Positions 18,490 to 26,242 of a stretch of DNA of 64,000 nucleotides are shown here, in pieces. Both the position numbers and the translations under genes were made by a program. Source of the stretch: Chitinophaga arvensicola. Lineage in GTDB: Bacteria; Bacteroidota; Bacteroidia; Chitinophagales; Chitinophagaceae. Below the pieces are notes generated by a model. The model made no database searches and had not been told where the DNA came from. It worked only from the letters and a program-made list of their open reading frames with translations. The DNA lies in contig NZ_FOJG01000001.1 of assembly GCF_900110835.1 (NCBI RefSeq), positions 2,635,499 to 2,699,498 of the forward strand, given 5' to 3'. The stretch's first letter is position 1. Each line of letters begins with the position of its first letter.

Positions 18490-18526
18490 AAGGTCATCTC
18501 TTAAAAAGAGATGGCCTTCCGTTTTT
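18490..18526 (+). terminator. Terminator after the second metzincin gene
   Basis: A 13-bp stem with one wobble or mismatch (AAGGTCATCTCTT / AAGAGATGGCCTT) and an AAA loop is followed by CCGTTTTT. It lies 34 bp past the protease stop and touches the stop codon of the convergent VOC gene. Confidence 0.75.
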
Positions 18527-19142
18527 AAGATGCTGTCAATGTACGGTATTGTTTTTCGTTAGCGGCATCCATATCAATAAGCATTTCAACTGCGATGTTG
18601 ATATTTTCCCTTTCCTCTTTGCCTGCTTTTTTCAAAGCAGTAACCAGCGTTTTAATGGCTGCTTTATCATCTTCCTTATATTCCCGGAGTCGCCTGGCCA
18701 GCGCTATTGCTTTTTGTAGAGGCGTCAGGTTAGCATTATCGTATGCCTCATAGTTTTTTTGATCAGCTTCACCGGATTGGATTACGATGATTCCATTTCC
18801 CGATATATCTGTGAGCGTAAACCTGGTCTGACCTGTTTTAAATCTCGTGATCCTTGGCAAACCGGTAGCGGGTACTTTCCCCAGATAAGCCTTCATTGCC
18901 TGTGTAAACTGCTGGTGTACTGCGGCAACATCTGAAACGATCAATAAGTTGATGCAATAATTGTTGTGAATATCCAGCCGCTTTTCTTGCCGGAAGTGAA
19001 GTTGCCAGTCGTTTTTTACCATCACCGCGTAAGGATATGGTTTTTCCTGGCGATAGGTGTTTTTGAAATCAAGTGCTTTCCAGAACAATAAAGTTTCGTC
19101 GAAGTCAGAACAAGGTAATACCGGAATCATAACTGGGGGCAT
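18525..19142 (-). CDS. VOC (glyoxalase/bleomycin-resistance fold) family protein with helical C-terminal tail
   Basis: A 205-residue cytoplasmic protein. Residues 1-125 fit a VOC-type beta-alpha-beta-beta-beta unit (MIPVLPCSDFDETLLFWKAL at the start, FTLTDISGNGIIVIQ near the end), as in bleomycin-resistance and glyoxalase-like proteins. Residues 130-205 are helical and charged and could form an extra dimerisation or substrate-shielding segment. The metal-ligand pattern is not obvious, so the activity is unknown. A -7-like box TATCTTTG lies about 19 bp before the ATG. An internal ATG at 19130 is an alternative start. Confidence 0.75.
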   Translation of the reverse strand: MPPVMIPVLPCSDFDETLLFWKALDFKNTYRQEKPYPYAVMVKNDWQLHFRQEKRLDIHNNYCINLLIVSDVAAVHQQFTQAMKAYLGKVPATGLPRITRFKTGQTRFTLTDISGNGIIVIQSGEADQKNYEAYDNANLTPLQKAIALARRLREYKEDDKAAIKTLVTALKKAGKEERENINIAVEMLIDMDAANEKQYRTLTAS

Positions 19143-19144
19143 AT

Positions 19145-19357
19145 GTGGGTTTATTTATTACAAAGATAGTAGTCGGGAAGCATTTGTTTAAATACGAAAG
19201 GATCAAAAAAGAACTCTCCGTTAAGCTAACGGAAGCGGATATACCAATGTTCAATTATTTACTAGCCGCCTGGAAAGATAAAGGTGTTGCCATTAGTATT
19301 GAATACCTGCTGGCCGGCAGAAAAAAGACGCCGGACACCTGGCAGATAACACCATGA
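19145..19357 (+). CDS. Doubtful small ORF, 70 residues
   Basis: An open frame with a GTG start, divergent from the VOC gene and ending just before a bidirectional terminator. The C-terminal two thirds look protein-like (KLTEADIPMFNYLLAAWKDKG) and codon use resembles real genes. However, its first codons overlap the promoter of the VOC gene and no ATG lies near the front. It could be a real small protein with a different start, a gene remnant, or chance. No function can be suggested. Confidence 0.25.
   Translation: MGLFITKIVVGKHLFKYERIKKELSVKLTEADIPMFNYLLAAWKDKGVAISIEYLLAGRKKTPDTWQITP
19161..19168 (-). promoter_or_regulatory. -7 promoter box of the VOC gene
   Basis: The minus strand reads TATCTTTG, an exact match to the Bacteroidota -7 consensus TAnnTTTG, 18 bp before the ATG at 19142. 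It implies a leader of about a dozen bases and supports that start. Confidence 0.55.
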
Positions 19358-19358
19358 A

Positions 19359-19385
19359 AAAGGCCTCCTGCAATAGGAGGCCTTT
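19359..19385. terminator. Bidirectional terminator at the end of the glutamylation operon
   Basis: A perfect 11-bp stem AAAGGCCTCCT / AGGAGGCCTTT with a 5-base loop and A/T flanks. It lies 8 bp beyond the stop of the minus-strand aldehyde dehydrogenase gene and directly after the doubtful plus-strand ORF. Confidence 0.8.
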
Positions 19386-19392
19386 GGAGATT

Positions 19393-20757
19393 TTATCCTT
19401 TCATCTGCCACGACTTCGTTTTCGTAAATGCCCGTAATCCCTGGTGCGACAACGTAGCACCAAAGCCCGAATGCTTCCGGCCGGCCCATGGTAACCCCGC
19501 CGTTACCCGGTCGCAACAGTTCCAGTAACCCGTACCGGAATTCACCTGGGAAAGGATCTTTTCCGCCCGTTCCCGGCTGCTGGAATATACTGAGGCGGTA
19601 AGCCCATACTCGGTATCATTCATCAGGTTGATGGCTTCCTCATCGCTGCTCACTTTCATAATCCCGATCACCGGACCAAAACTTTCTTCCTGCATAATCT
19701 TCATCTTGTTATCCACATCAGTGAGCACCGTAGGTTCAAAATAGGCGCCTTCATGTTTAATGATATGTCCGCCCAGTAATAATTTTGCGCCTTTAGCACG
19801 GGCTTCCAGCACCTGGGCTTCCAGTATTTTCAAATGGCTGGGTCTTGTGACAGCGCCAAAGTAAACACCTTCGTCTGTAGGAAGGCCCAGCTTCCATGAT
19901 TTTACGGTTTTTACAAACGCATCGATGTATTCATCATACACTTTTTCGTGTACGTATATACGTTCTACCGCGCAGCAACTCTGACCATTGTTGTAAAAAG
20001 CACCATCTGCAGTAGCAGCGGCAACGGCAGCAATGTCTTCAATATCTTCGGCTACATACAACGGATCTTTTCCCCCCAGTTCCAGCTGACAAGGCACCAT
20101 TTTAGGCGCTACTTTTTCATAGATATATTTACCAGTGGCGTAGGAGCCGGTAAAGAAGTAGCCGTCGAAATCCAGTTTCAGTAATATTTCGCCCACCTCT
20201 TTGGCGCCGGTTACCACACGGAATGCATTCTGGTCCACCCCGGCGTAATACAGCAGTTTTTCTATTTCCAGGCCGGTAAGACACGCATATTCTGATGGTT
20301 TGTACAGTACCACGTTGCCCGCCAGCAGCGCAGGAATAAACACATTCACGCCTACCAGGTAAGGATAGTTCCAGGCGGAAATATTACAGATGATGCCCAG
20401 TGGCTCGTAAGAGATTTTCTCTTTTAATTCGTCGGTATTAGTGACCCACTCATCCGAGAGGTATTTCTCTGCGTTGTCCAGCATCCACTGTATCCTTGTT
20501 CTGGCGCCGTTGATTTCATTGCGTGATTGCTGTAACGGCTTGCCTGTTTCAGAAGTAAGTATGGCGGCGAGTTTTTCTATTTTCTTTTCCAGCTGCTGGC
20601 TGAAGCGTGCAATGGCTTTTATCCGCTCTGCCAATGGCACTTTCGACCAGTTCTTTAATCCCATTTTCAACAGCGACAGCTTATCTATAATCTGTCCTTC
20701 ATGTTCATCCCGGAGGATGGAAAGCACTTGCCCGGTGCCAGGATTGAAAAGTCTCAT
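19393..20757 (-). CDS. NAD(P)-dependent aldehyde dehydrogenase
   Basis: A 454-residue ALDH-superfamily enzyme and last gene of the five-gene operon. It carries the NISAWNYP and LYKPSE cofactor-binding motifs, the FFTGS loop (about 201-205), the general base Glu227 in ELGGKD and the nucleophile Cys261 in NNGQSC. Start: ATG 20757 overlaps the stop of the upstream hydrolase gene (ATGA), typical of translational coupling. An in-frame extension to 20859 would overlap that gene by 100 bp. In the proposed pathway it oxidises a gamma-glutamyl-aminoaldehyde to the acid, comparable to PuuC. The exact substrate is inferred from the neighbours. Confidence 0.93.
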   Translation of the reverse strand: MRLFNPGTGQVLSILRDEHEGQIIDKLSLLKMGLKNWSKVPLAERIKAIARFSQQLEKKIEKLAAILTSETGKPLQQSRNEINGARTRIQWMLDNAEKYLSDEWVTNTDELKEKISYEPLGIICNISAWNYPYLVGVNVFIPALLAGNVVLYKPSEYACLTGLEIEKLLYYAGVDQNAFRVVTGAKEVGEILLKLDFDGYFFTGSYATGKYIYEKVAPKMVPCQLELGGKDPLYVAEDIEDIAAVAAATADGAFYNNGQSCCAVERIYVHEKVYDEYIDAFVKTVKSWKLGLPTDEGVYFGAVTRPSHLKILEAQVLEARAKGAKLLLGGHIIKHEGAYFEPTVLTDVDNKMKIMQEESFGPVIGIMKVSSDEEAINLMNDTEYGLTASVYSSSRERAEKILSQVNSGTGYWNCCDRVTAGLPWAGRKHSGFGATLSHQGLRAFTKTKSWQMKG

Positions 20758-21470
20758 ATCGTATAGTTTCTTACAGCTTGAAGAAATTGTTTTTTTATCT
20801 GTTGTGAAAGCGGGTTGCTTTCTTTCTCCGGCATTCTTTCCGGATGCCATTGTACACAAAGCATAAATCCTTTGTTGGTTTTATCTTTGAACTCAATGCC
20901 CTCAATCATTTCATCGGGACTGTCGGCTGTAGCGCTCACCATCAGGTTGTGGCCCAGGTTTTCCGGTGGAATGCCCTGGTGATGGGCGCTGTTTACCTGC
21001 CCGTGTTCAATACCGGTGATATTGTAAAGTAAGGAATCCTTCCGGATATTAACGCCGTGGATCTTATCGGCCGCTTCTTTTTTATGTACTTTATTGGCGG
21101 TTTCGCCCATGTCTTCGTACACTTTTCCGCCTTCCAGGATATTGATATACTGTAATCCCCTGCAAATACCCAGTACAGGTGTTTGCCGCTGTTGTGAGTA
21201 ATCGTAGATCTTTTTTTCAAAAGCATCCCGTTCGGGTAAGAATTCCGCCGGCTGATGCGGGTAAGGCACCTGCCCACCGTACAAGGAAGGAATTACATCT
21301 ATGCCGCCGGTGAGTACGAAGCCGTCACAGGTGTAGATGTCGTCCGCGTTGTTGGTCAGAAAGGAGAGGATCACCACTTCCAGGTCATCACCCAGGTCTT
21401 CGGGGGTGAACCACTTTTCATAGTTCGGGAAACTGGCTTCCGTGTAGCTGATCCCTATCTTTTTCTTCAT
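20754..21470 (-). CDS. Gamma-glutamyl hydrolase of the class-I glutamine amidotransferase fold (PuuD-like, peptidase C26)
   Basis: A 238-residue cytoplasmic hydrolase. The nucleophile elbow GICRGLQ holds Cys103, and QWHPE near the end holds the His209/Glu211 pair that completes the triad. VLTGGIDVIPSLYGG near residue 55 and the AHHQG motif are typical of gamma-glutamyl-gamma-aminobutyrate hydrolases. Its place between a glutamine-synthetase-like ligase and an aldehyde dehydrogenase argues that it removes the gamma-glutamyl group at the end of a glutamylated catabolic route. It is 2 bp from the upstream dehydrogenase gene and overlaps the downstream one. Confidence 0.9.
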   Translation of the reverse strand: MKKKIGISYTEASFPNYEKWFTPEDLGDDLEVVILSFLTNNADDIYTCDGFVLTGGIDVIPSLYGGQVPYPHQPAEFLPERDAFEKKIYDYSQQRQTPVLGICRGLQYINILEGGKVYEDMGETANKVHKKEAADKIHGVNIRKDSLLYNITGIEHGQVNSAHHQGIPPENLGHNLMVSATADSPDEMIEGIEFKDKTNKGFMLCVQWHPERMPEKESNPLSQQIKKQFLQAVRNYTI

Positions 21471-21472
21471 GT

Positions 21473-22609
21473 CTATAGCGCATTTAGGTACAACTGTCTG
21501 AAATCTTCCCGGCTTACCGGTTTGGGATTATTGGGATGTGCAAAATCTGCCAGTGCCAGGTCTGCCAGGGTTTCCACATGTTCTGATTTTACACCGATAT
21601 CGCTCAGGTGATGCGGAATATTTACTTTCGAATTTAAGTCGAAGAGATATTGCACAACGGCTTCCCCGGTTTCTTCTTTCAGTTCCAGGGTTCTGGCGAT
21701 ACGGCGGAATTTTTCTTCAAAGCCGGCTATGTTAAATTGCATGCCATAAGGAATATTTACGGCGTTGGCCAGCCCATGATGGGTGTCCAGCAGCGACGAG
21801 AGCGGGTGTGCGAGGGAATGCACCACTCCCAATCCCTTCTGGAAAGCAATGGCGCCCATCATAGATGCCATCAGCATGTTGCTCCTGCTTTCTATATCCG
21901 GGTTGTTGGTCGCTTTTTCCAGTGAATTTTTTATGAGATAGATCCCTTCCAGGGCAATGCCATCACACAAGGGATGTGGATTCTTTGCCAGGAATGCTTC
22001 CATGTTATGCGTGAGTGCATCCATGCCCGTAGCCGCTGTGATAAAGGGCGGAAGTTCCATGGTAAGTAACGGATCTGCAAATACTATTTTCGCCATCAGT
22101 TTCGGTGAAAACAGGATTTTTTTCTGATGCGTTTCATCGTCGGCAATAATGGCACTTCTGCCAACTTCACTGCCGGTGCCGGCAGTAGTGGGTACCGTAA
22201 TAAAATGAGGTACATCGTTTGTTACATAAATATCACCGCCAATCAGGTCATCGTATTTGAAGAGGTCTTCCCGGTGATGTACCCGCAGTACGATGGCCCT
22301 GGCTACATCCAGTGCGGCGCCACCGCCAATGCCAATGATGCTGTCGCGATCCGTGGCGTCCCATAGATCGGTGCCTTTATACACGTCACTTTTTACCGGG
22401 TTCTTGTGAATGTCGCTGAATACTTCCACCGACAGGGAATGCGCCTGCAAGTCCTGTACAATCTTTTTAAAAAAGGATAGTCCTGCTATCACCGGATCGG
22501 TCACGATCATCGGACGTGATAAGCCGTTCTTTTGCAGGTAGGCAGGTAATTCACTGATCACACCTGCACCGAAACGGATCGTAGTAGGAAAATTATACTG
22601 AAATGCCAT
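21473..22609 (-). CDS. Iron-containing (group III) alcohol dehydrogenase
   Basis: A 378-residue NAD(P)-dependent dehydrogenase. It has the dinucleotide motif GGGAALDVARA, the PTTAGTGSE segment and the metal-binding region with His in GMDALTHNMEAF, GVVHSLAHPL and DTHHGLANA. An alcohol dehydrogenase here takes the place that the amine oxidase PuuB holds in the putrescine pathway. That is the main reason to think the operon degrades an amino alcohol. Start: ATG 22609 (MAFQYNF) leaves 10 bp after the ligase stop, whereas 22633 would overlap it. Probable step: gamma-glutamyl-amino alcohol to the aldehyde (inference). Confidence 0.92.
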   Translation of the reverse strand: MAFQYNFPTTIRFGAGVISELPAYLQKNGLSRPMIVTDPVIAGLSFFKKIVQDLQAHSLSVEVFSDIHKNPVKSDVYKGTDLWDATDRDSIIGIGGGAALDVARAIVLRVHHREDLFKYDDLIGGDIYVTNDVPHFITVPTTAGTGSEVGRSAIIADDETHQKKILFSPKLMAKIVFADPLLTMELPPFITAATGMDALTHNMEAFLAKNPHPLCDGIALEGIYLIKNSLEKATNNPDIESRSNMLMASMMGAIAFQKGLGVVHSLAHPLSSLLDTHHGLANAVNIPYGMQFNIAGFEEKFRRIARTLELKEETGEAVVQYLFDLNSKVNIPHHLSDIGVKSEHVETLADLALADFAHPNNPKPVSREDFRQLYLNAL

Positions 22610-22619
22610 ATACTGCTGC

Positions 22620-23978
22620 TTAAATGATTTCAAAATATCTTTTCAATTCCCAGTCGGTCACCGCTTTGGCGTATTGCCGCCATTCCCATTCCCTGGTCAA
22701 CGTGAAATGCTCCACAAAGTCTTCTCCGAATAATTCTTTCGCTAATGCGGAGGTCTTCATTTGCTGTGTGGCCACATGAAGGTTCTGTGGTAATACACCA
22801 TTCGACGTGTCTTTGTACCCATTGCCGGTGGTCATTTCTTTTTCGAGCGACAATTTATTTTTTACGCCATACAGTCCTGCTGCCAGGCAGGCGGCTAATG
22901 CGAGGTAAGGATTGGTATCTGATCCCACCACCCGTGTTTCCAGCCGGGAGGCTTTTACATGGCCTGGAAGCGCCCTGAGCGCCACGGTTCTGTTATCGAT
23001 GCCCCAGGTGAGTGTGGTGGGTGCCCAGGCGCCTTCTACCAATCGTTTGTAGCTGTTGATCGTAGGCGCTATCATCGGTAAAATAAAAGGCAGGCAATAC
23101 AATTGCCCGGCGATATAACTTTTCATAATGCCACTCATTTTGTGTTCGTCGGTATCATCATGAAATAAATTCTTTTTGCTGTCGGCGTCCCATAGGCTTT
23201 GATGCACATGTCCGCTGCAACCAGGCAAACTTTCATGGATTTTGGCCATGAAAGTAGCCATTACACCATGTTTATAGGCAATTTCCTTTACGGCTGTTTT
23301 AAATAGTACGGCCTGATCTGCGGCCTGTAGAATGGGACCGTATTTAATAGCTGCTTCATACACACCCGGTCCTGTTTCGGTGTGTAATCCCTCTACCGGG
23401 ATATCAAATTTTACGAGCTGTTCAAACAGACTGCTCATGTATTCATTCTTTAACGCACTGCGCAGGATGGAATAACCAAACATACCTGGCGATAAAGGCG
23501 TGAGATCACGGAAGTTTTTCTCATGGGCCGTATCCGGTGTTTCTGTAAAGTTAAACCATTCAAATTCCTGTGAGAAATAAGGCACATATCCCTGTTGGGT
23601 AGCATCTGCCAGCACTTTCTTCAGTAGCTGCCTGGGACAGGCATACACCGCCGTGTTATCCGGGAGTACAAAATCTCCCAGGAAAAAAGGGACATTATTT
23701 TCCCAGGGAATTTTACGGAAGGTAGACAGGTCAATTTTTACCTGTGCATCCGGGTAACCGGTATGCCAGCCGGTAAATTTTACGTTGTCATATACCGTAT
23801 CGCCCATGTCCCAGCCAAAGGTAACATCGCAGAAGCCCAGTTTGCTTTCCATCACGGACACCAGCTTTTCCGCTGCAATGTATTTACCTCTCAATACGCC
23901 GTCAATATCTGCTACCGCCACTTTCACCTTACCCGACGGATGATTTTTTACATACGTTAATATTTCGGAAGTTGTCAT
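22620..23978 (-). CDS. Glutamine-synthetase-like gamma-glutamyl ligase (PuuA/GlnA4 type)
   Basis: A 452-residue type-I-fold GS relative. It starts with the short beta-grasp part (ADIDGVLRGKYI), then the catalytic barrel with the metal-binding Glu motifs (SQEFEWF, HTETGPGVYE), the CSGHVHQSLW loop, NSYKRL and RLETR(V/I)VGSDTNPYLA. The N-terminal DIDG-R-GK pattern is that of gamma-glutamylpolyamine and gamma-glutamylethanolamide synthetases rather than housekeeping GlnA. It should attach glutamate through ATP to the amine of the imported substrate. It is 4 bp inside the permease stop and just before the dehydrogenase gene, so translational coupling is likely. Confidence 0.9.
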   Translation of the reverse strand: MTTSEILTYVKNHPSGKVKVAVADIDGVLRGKYIAAEKLVSVMESKLGFCDVTFGWDMGDTVYDNVKFTGWHTGYPDAQVKIDLSTFRKIPWENNVPFFLGDFVLPDNTAVYACPRQLLKKVLADATQQGYVPYFSQEFEWFNFTETPDTAHEKNFRDLTPLSPGMFGYSILRSALKNEYMSSLFEQLVKFDIPVEGLHTETGPGVYEAAIKYGPILQAADQAVLFKTAVKEIAYKHGVMATFMAKIHESLPGCSGHVHQSLWDADSKKNLFHDDTDEHKMSGIMKSYIAGQLYCLPFILPMIAPTINSYKRLVEGAWAPTTLTWGIDNRTVALRALPGHVKASRLETRVVGSDTNPYLALAACLAAGLYGVKNKLSLEKEMTTGNGYKDTSNGVLPQNLHVATQQMKTSALAKELFGEDFVEHFTLTREWEWRQYAKAVTDWELKRYFEII

Positions 23979-25291
23979 GTGTGAGCCGGTTTAAAAATTT
24001 TGTACAACAAAAAGGAAACAGCCAGCAGGGAGAAATAGATCAGGCCCAGTTCCAGGTTATACAGGAACATGGCAATAATAGATACGGTGGCTATCGCCAA
24101 TGAAATTACAGGAAATGCCGGATAAAAAGCCACGCGGAACGGGCGCGGTAAATCTGGTTCTCTTTTTCTCAGGATGATAATAGACACCATGGAAATGATA
24201 TACAGGGTAAGCGCTCCAAACACCGATACCACGATGATTTCGGCCGTTTTCCCGGAAAGCAGCGCCAGTATTCCGATCACCATATTACCAAGTAAAGCAT
24301 TCGCGGGTGTATGAAAGCGGGAAGAAATTTTTCCGAGGAAGGGAGGGAGATTGTGTACCCGTCCCATTTCAAAGGTAGAGCGTCCTGCTGCCAGGATCAA
24401 CCCATGAAACGATGCTACCAGCCCGAATAAACCTACCGTGATCAGCAGGTGATACATGGGATGGTTGCTTCCGGTGATCTTCGCCAATGCCAGTGGTAAT
24501 GGCGAATCGGAGGTTTCCCCGCTGATGCCGTTTTTATATACAATGGTTTCCCAGCCAGCAATACCGGTAGCGGAAACAAATATTAAAATACAGAGAATGG
24601 CCAGTGTAAGAATAGCCCATCCAAAACCTTTACTGATGTCGCGCTGCGGATTTTTGGTTTCTTCTGCTACGTTGGCAATGCCCTCAATGCCCAGGAAAAA
24701 CCAGATGGCAAAAGGAATAGCGGCAAAGGCGCCACCCCAGCCATTCGGGAAGGCATTGCTGGTAAGGTGCACGGCCTGGAATTTCGGCAGTGATAAACCG
24801 GCAAACAGCAACAGTTCTCCCACGGCGAAAATGGTGACGATCACTTCAAAGGATGCTGCGGCTTTTACACCATAAACATTCAGCGCGGTAAAAATAAAGT
24901 AGATGGCAATGGCGCTGGTGAGGATAGGTACCTGGGGGAAGAAGGCGTTGAAATAGGCGCCTATGGCGAAAGCGATGGCAGGAGGCGCCAGGATAAATTC
25001 AATCACCTGGGCGATACCGGCAATAAAGCCGATATTTTTTCCCATTGCCCTGTTTGCGTAGTCAAAAACTCCTCCTGCTTTGGGGATGGCGCAGGCCAGT
25101 TCTGCATAACTAAAGGTAAACGTTACATACATCACCATAATCACCCCGGTGGCGATGGCCATTCCTCCGGTGCCGCCCTTTTCAAGGCCAAGATTCCAAC
25201 CAAAATACATACCTGAAATAACGTACCCTACTCCAAGTCCCCACAACATAAAGGGAGTCAGTGTTTTCTTTAAGCCCTTGTTTTGTGTCAT
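23975..25291 (-). CDS. APC-family permease, ethanolamine-permease-like
   Basis: A 438-residue inner-membrane transporter with about 12 hydrophobic helices and first gene of the operon. The N-terminal WGLGVGYVISGMYFGWNLG stretch, the FSYAELACAIPKAGG helix and the APPAIAFAIGAYF segment resemble the ethanolamine permease family (EutP type, 2A0305) more than polyamine or general amino-acid permeases; this is from memory of the family. It overlaps the ligase gene by 4 bp. It is divergent from a ModE-type regulator across a 118-bp gap that contains an AT-rich dyad. Confidence 0.85.
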   Translation of the reverse strand: MTQNKGLKKTLTPFMLWGLGVGYVISGMYFGWNLGLEKGGTGGMAIATGVIMVMYVTFTFSYAELACAIPKAGGVFDYANRAMGKNIGFIAGIAQVIEFILAPPAIAFAIGAYFNAFFPQVPILTSAIAIYFIFTALNVYGVKAAASFEVIVTIFAVGELLLFAGLSLPKFQAVHLTSNAFPNGWGGAFAAIPFAIWFFLGIEGIANVAEETKNPQRDISKGFGWAILTLAILCILIFVSATGIAGWETIVYKNGISGETSDSPLPLALAKITGSNHPMYHLLITVGLFGLVASFHGLILAAGRSTFEMGRVHNLPPFLGKISSRFHTPANALLGNMVIGILALLSGKTAEIIVVSVFGALTLYIISMVSIIILRKREPDLPRPFRVAFYPAFPVISLAIATVSIIAMFLYNLELGLIYFSLLAVSFLLYKIFKPAHT

Positions 25292-25333
25292 TTGAAAGAT
25301 CTCTATTGCGTGTATCTGTAATATAACATAAAA

Positions 25334-25348
25334 TAAAATATTATTTTA
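25334..25348. promoter_or_regulatory. AT-rich dyad between permease operon and ModE-type gene
   Basis: TAAAATATTATTTTA is a perfect 15-bp odd dyad, 43 bp before the permease ATG and 62 bp before the regulator ATG. It lies upstream of the regulator's own -7 box. It is a candidate operator for the adjacent ModE-type protein, but AT-rich dyads also arise by chance. Confidence 0.35.
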
Positions 25349-25386
25349 CTACCGCTTTTCGTAAAAAATAATAACCGGCTACCGGC

Positions 25387-25394
25387 TATCTTTG
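25387..25394 (+). promoter_or_regulatory. -7 promoter box of the ModE-type gene
   Basis: TATCTTTG matches TAnnTTTG exactly and ends 15 bp before ATG 25410. The TTG inside it is the in-frame alternative start at 25392, which would be untranscribed if the box is used. That settles the start at 25410. Confidence 0.6.
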
Positions 25395-25409
25395 AACAAA
25401 CATCGGGCA

Positions 25410-25751
25410 ATGACACTCATCGCAAACGGACGCATATGGATTGAAACAGAGGAAGGCCCCTTCCTGGGTTACGGCCGAATGGAGTTATTACAGAAAATCA
25501 GTGAACTGGGATCTTTGAGAAAAGCGGCAACCGCTATGAAGATTTCCTACCGCCAGGCCTGGGATTTTGTGGACCAAATGAATAAACGCACCAGCCAGCC
25601 GCTGGTGATATTTGAGAGAGGAGGGAAGAACGGAGGTGGCGCGCTGCTCACCCCCGAAGGTATTCATGCCATGCAGCTGTTTGAAGAACTGAACAGCGCT
25701 TTCCAGGATTTCCTTGCTGTGAGGGCATCGAAACTGAATAAGCGGAAATAG
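25410..25751 (+). CDS. Stand-alone ModE-type winged-helix DNA-binding protein
   Basis: A 113-residue protein that matches only the N-terminal DNA-binding half of ModE: GRMELLQKISELGSLRKAATAM (helix-turn-helix), SYRQAWDFVDQMN and a Gly/Lys-rich wing (ERGGKNGGGALLTPEG). The molybdate-binding TOBE/Mop domains of full ModE are absent. It is divergent from the glutamylation operon, and its stop codon abuts that of the convergent SUOX-fold gene. It may control the divergent permease operon, the TonB-receptor operon, or both. Its effector is unknown. Confidence 0.85.
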   Translation: MTLIANGRIWIETEEGPFLGYGRMELLQKISELGSLRKAATAMKISYRQAWDFVDQMNKRTSQPLVIFERGGKNGGGALLTPEGIHAMQLFEELNSAFQDFLAVRASKLNKRK

Positions 25752-26237
25752 CTAGTCTTTTGCAAATCGTACAGTCATCGTCGTTACCTCCCAGATCCAT
25801 CTCGCCGGTTTCTTTTCACCAGGCACCACGATCCGGAAAGGTCCTTTCCCATCGGGCAACGGCTTTCCATCTACCTGGTCGGCCAGGATCACCACGCGGT
25901 CTGTAAAGGCGGCATCCAGTTCCGCCAGTGAAAACAATACTTCATATCCATCGCCCGATTTCACCAGCAGGTATTTCGCCATATTTTCACCTCTCAGCTG
26001 CGCACCCAGCGTAACGCCGGCCTGTTGCAGGATATCGGTAACCGGCACACCGGAATAACGATGTGTTTTACCATCGCGGTCTGCGGCTGTCACTTCCGTT
26101 TTTTTCATTTTGGCGATATCGGCCACACTCAGTTTTAAAGGCGTGGTCACTTCCCCTTCCACGGAAATAGTTTGCCCAAAAGCTGTGGTAGCCATGAAGG
26201 CACTGATCAGTAAACCGGCTGCGAGTTTGTATAACAT
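25752..26237 (-). CDS. Secreted SUOX-fold (molybdopterin oxidoreductase-like) protein lacking the Mo-ligand Cys
   Basis: A 161-residue protein with a signal peptide (cleavage near TTAFGQ, residue 22) and a core resembling the sulfite-oxidase/YedY molybdopterin-binding fold (VEGEVTTPLKLSVADIAKM, YSGVPVTDILQQAG, GPFRIVVPGEKKPARWIWEV). The mature protein contains no Cys at all, so it cannot ligate molybdenum as sulfite oxidases or MsrP do. It may bind the pterin differently or have lost the cofactor. It is last in an operon with a di-haem peroxidase and a TonB receptor (5-bp gap). Confidence 0.8.
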   Translation of the reverse strand: MLYKLAAGLLISAFMATTAFGQTISVEGEVTTPLKLSVADIAKMKKTEVTAADRDGKTHRYSGVPVTDILQQAGVTLGAQLRGENMAKYLLVKSGDGYEVLFSLAELDAAFTDRVVILADQVDGKPLPDGKGPFRIVVPGEKKPARWIWEVTTMTVRFAKD

Positions 26238-26242
26238 ATTGT

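Noticed and set aside
19393..25291. Assignment of the operon to the putrescine (Puu) pathway
   Set aside because: There is no PuuB-type amine oxidase; an Fe-alcohol dehydrogenase is in its place and the permease resembles ethanolamine carriers. A putrescine role is not excluded but is less likely.
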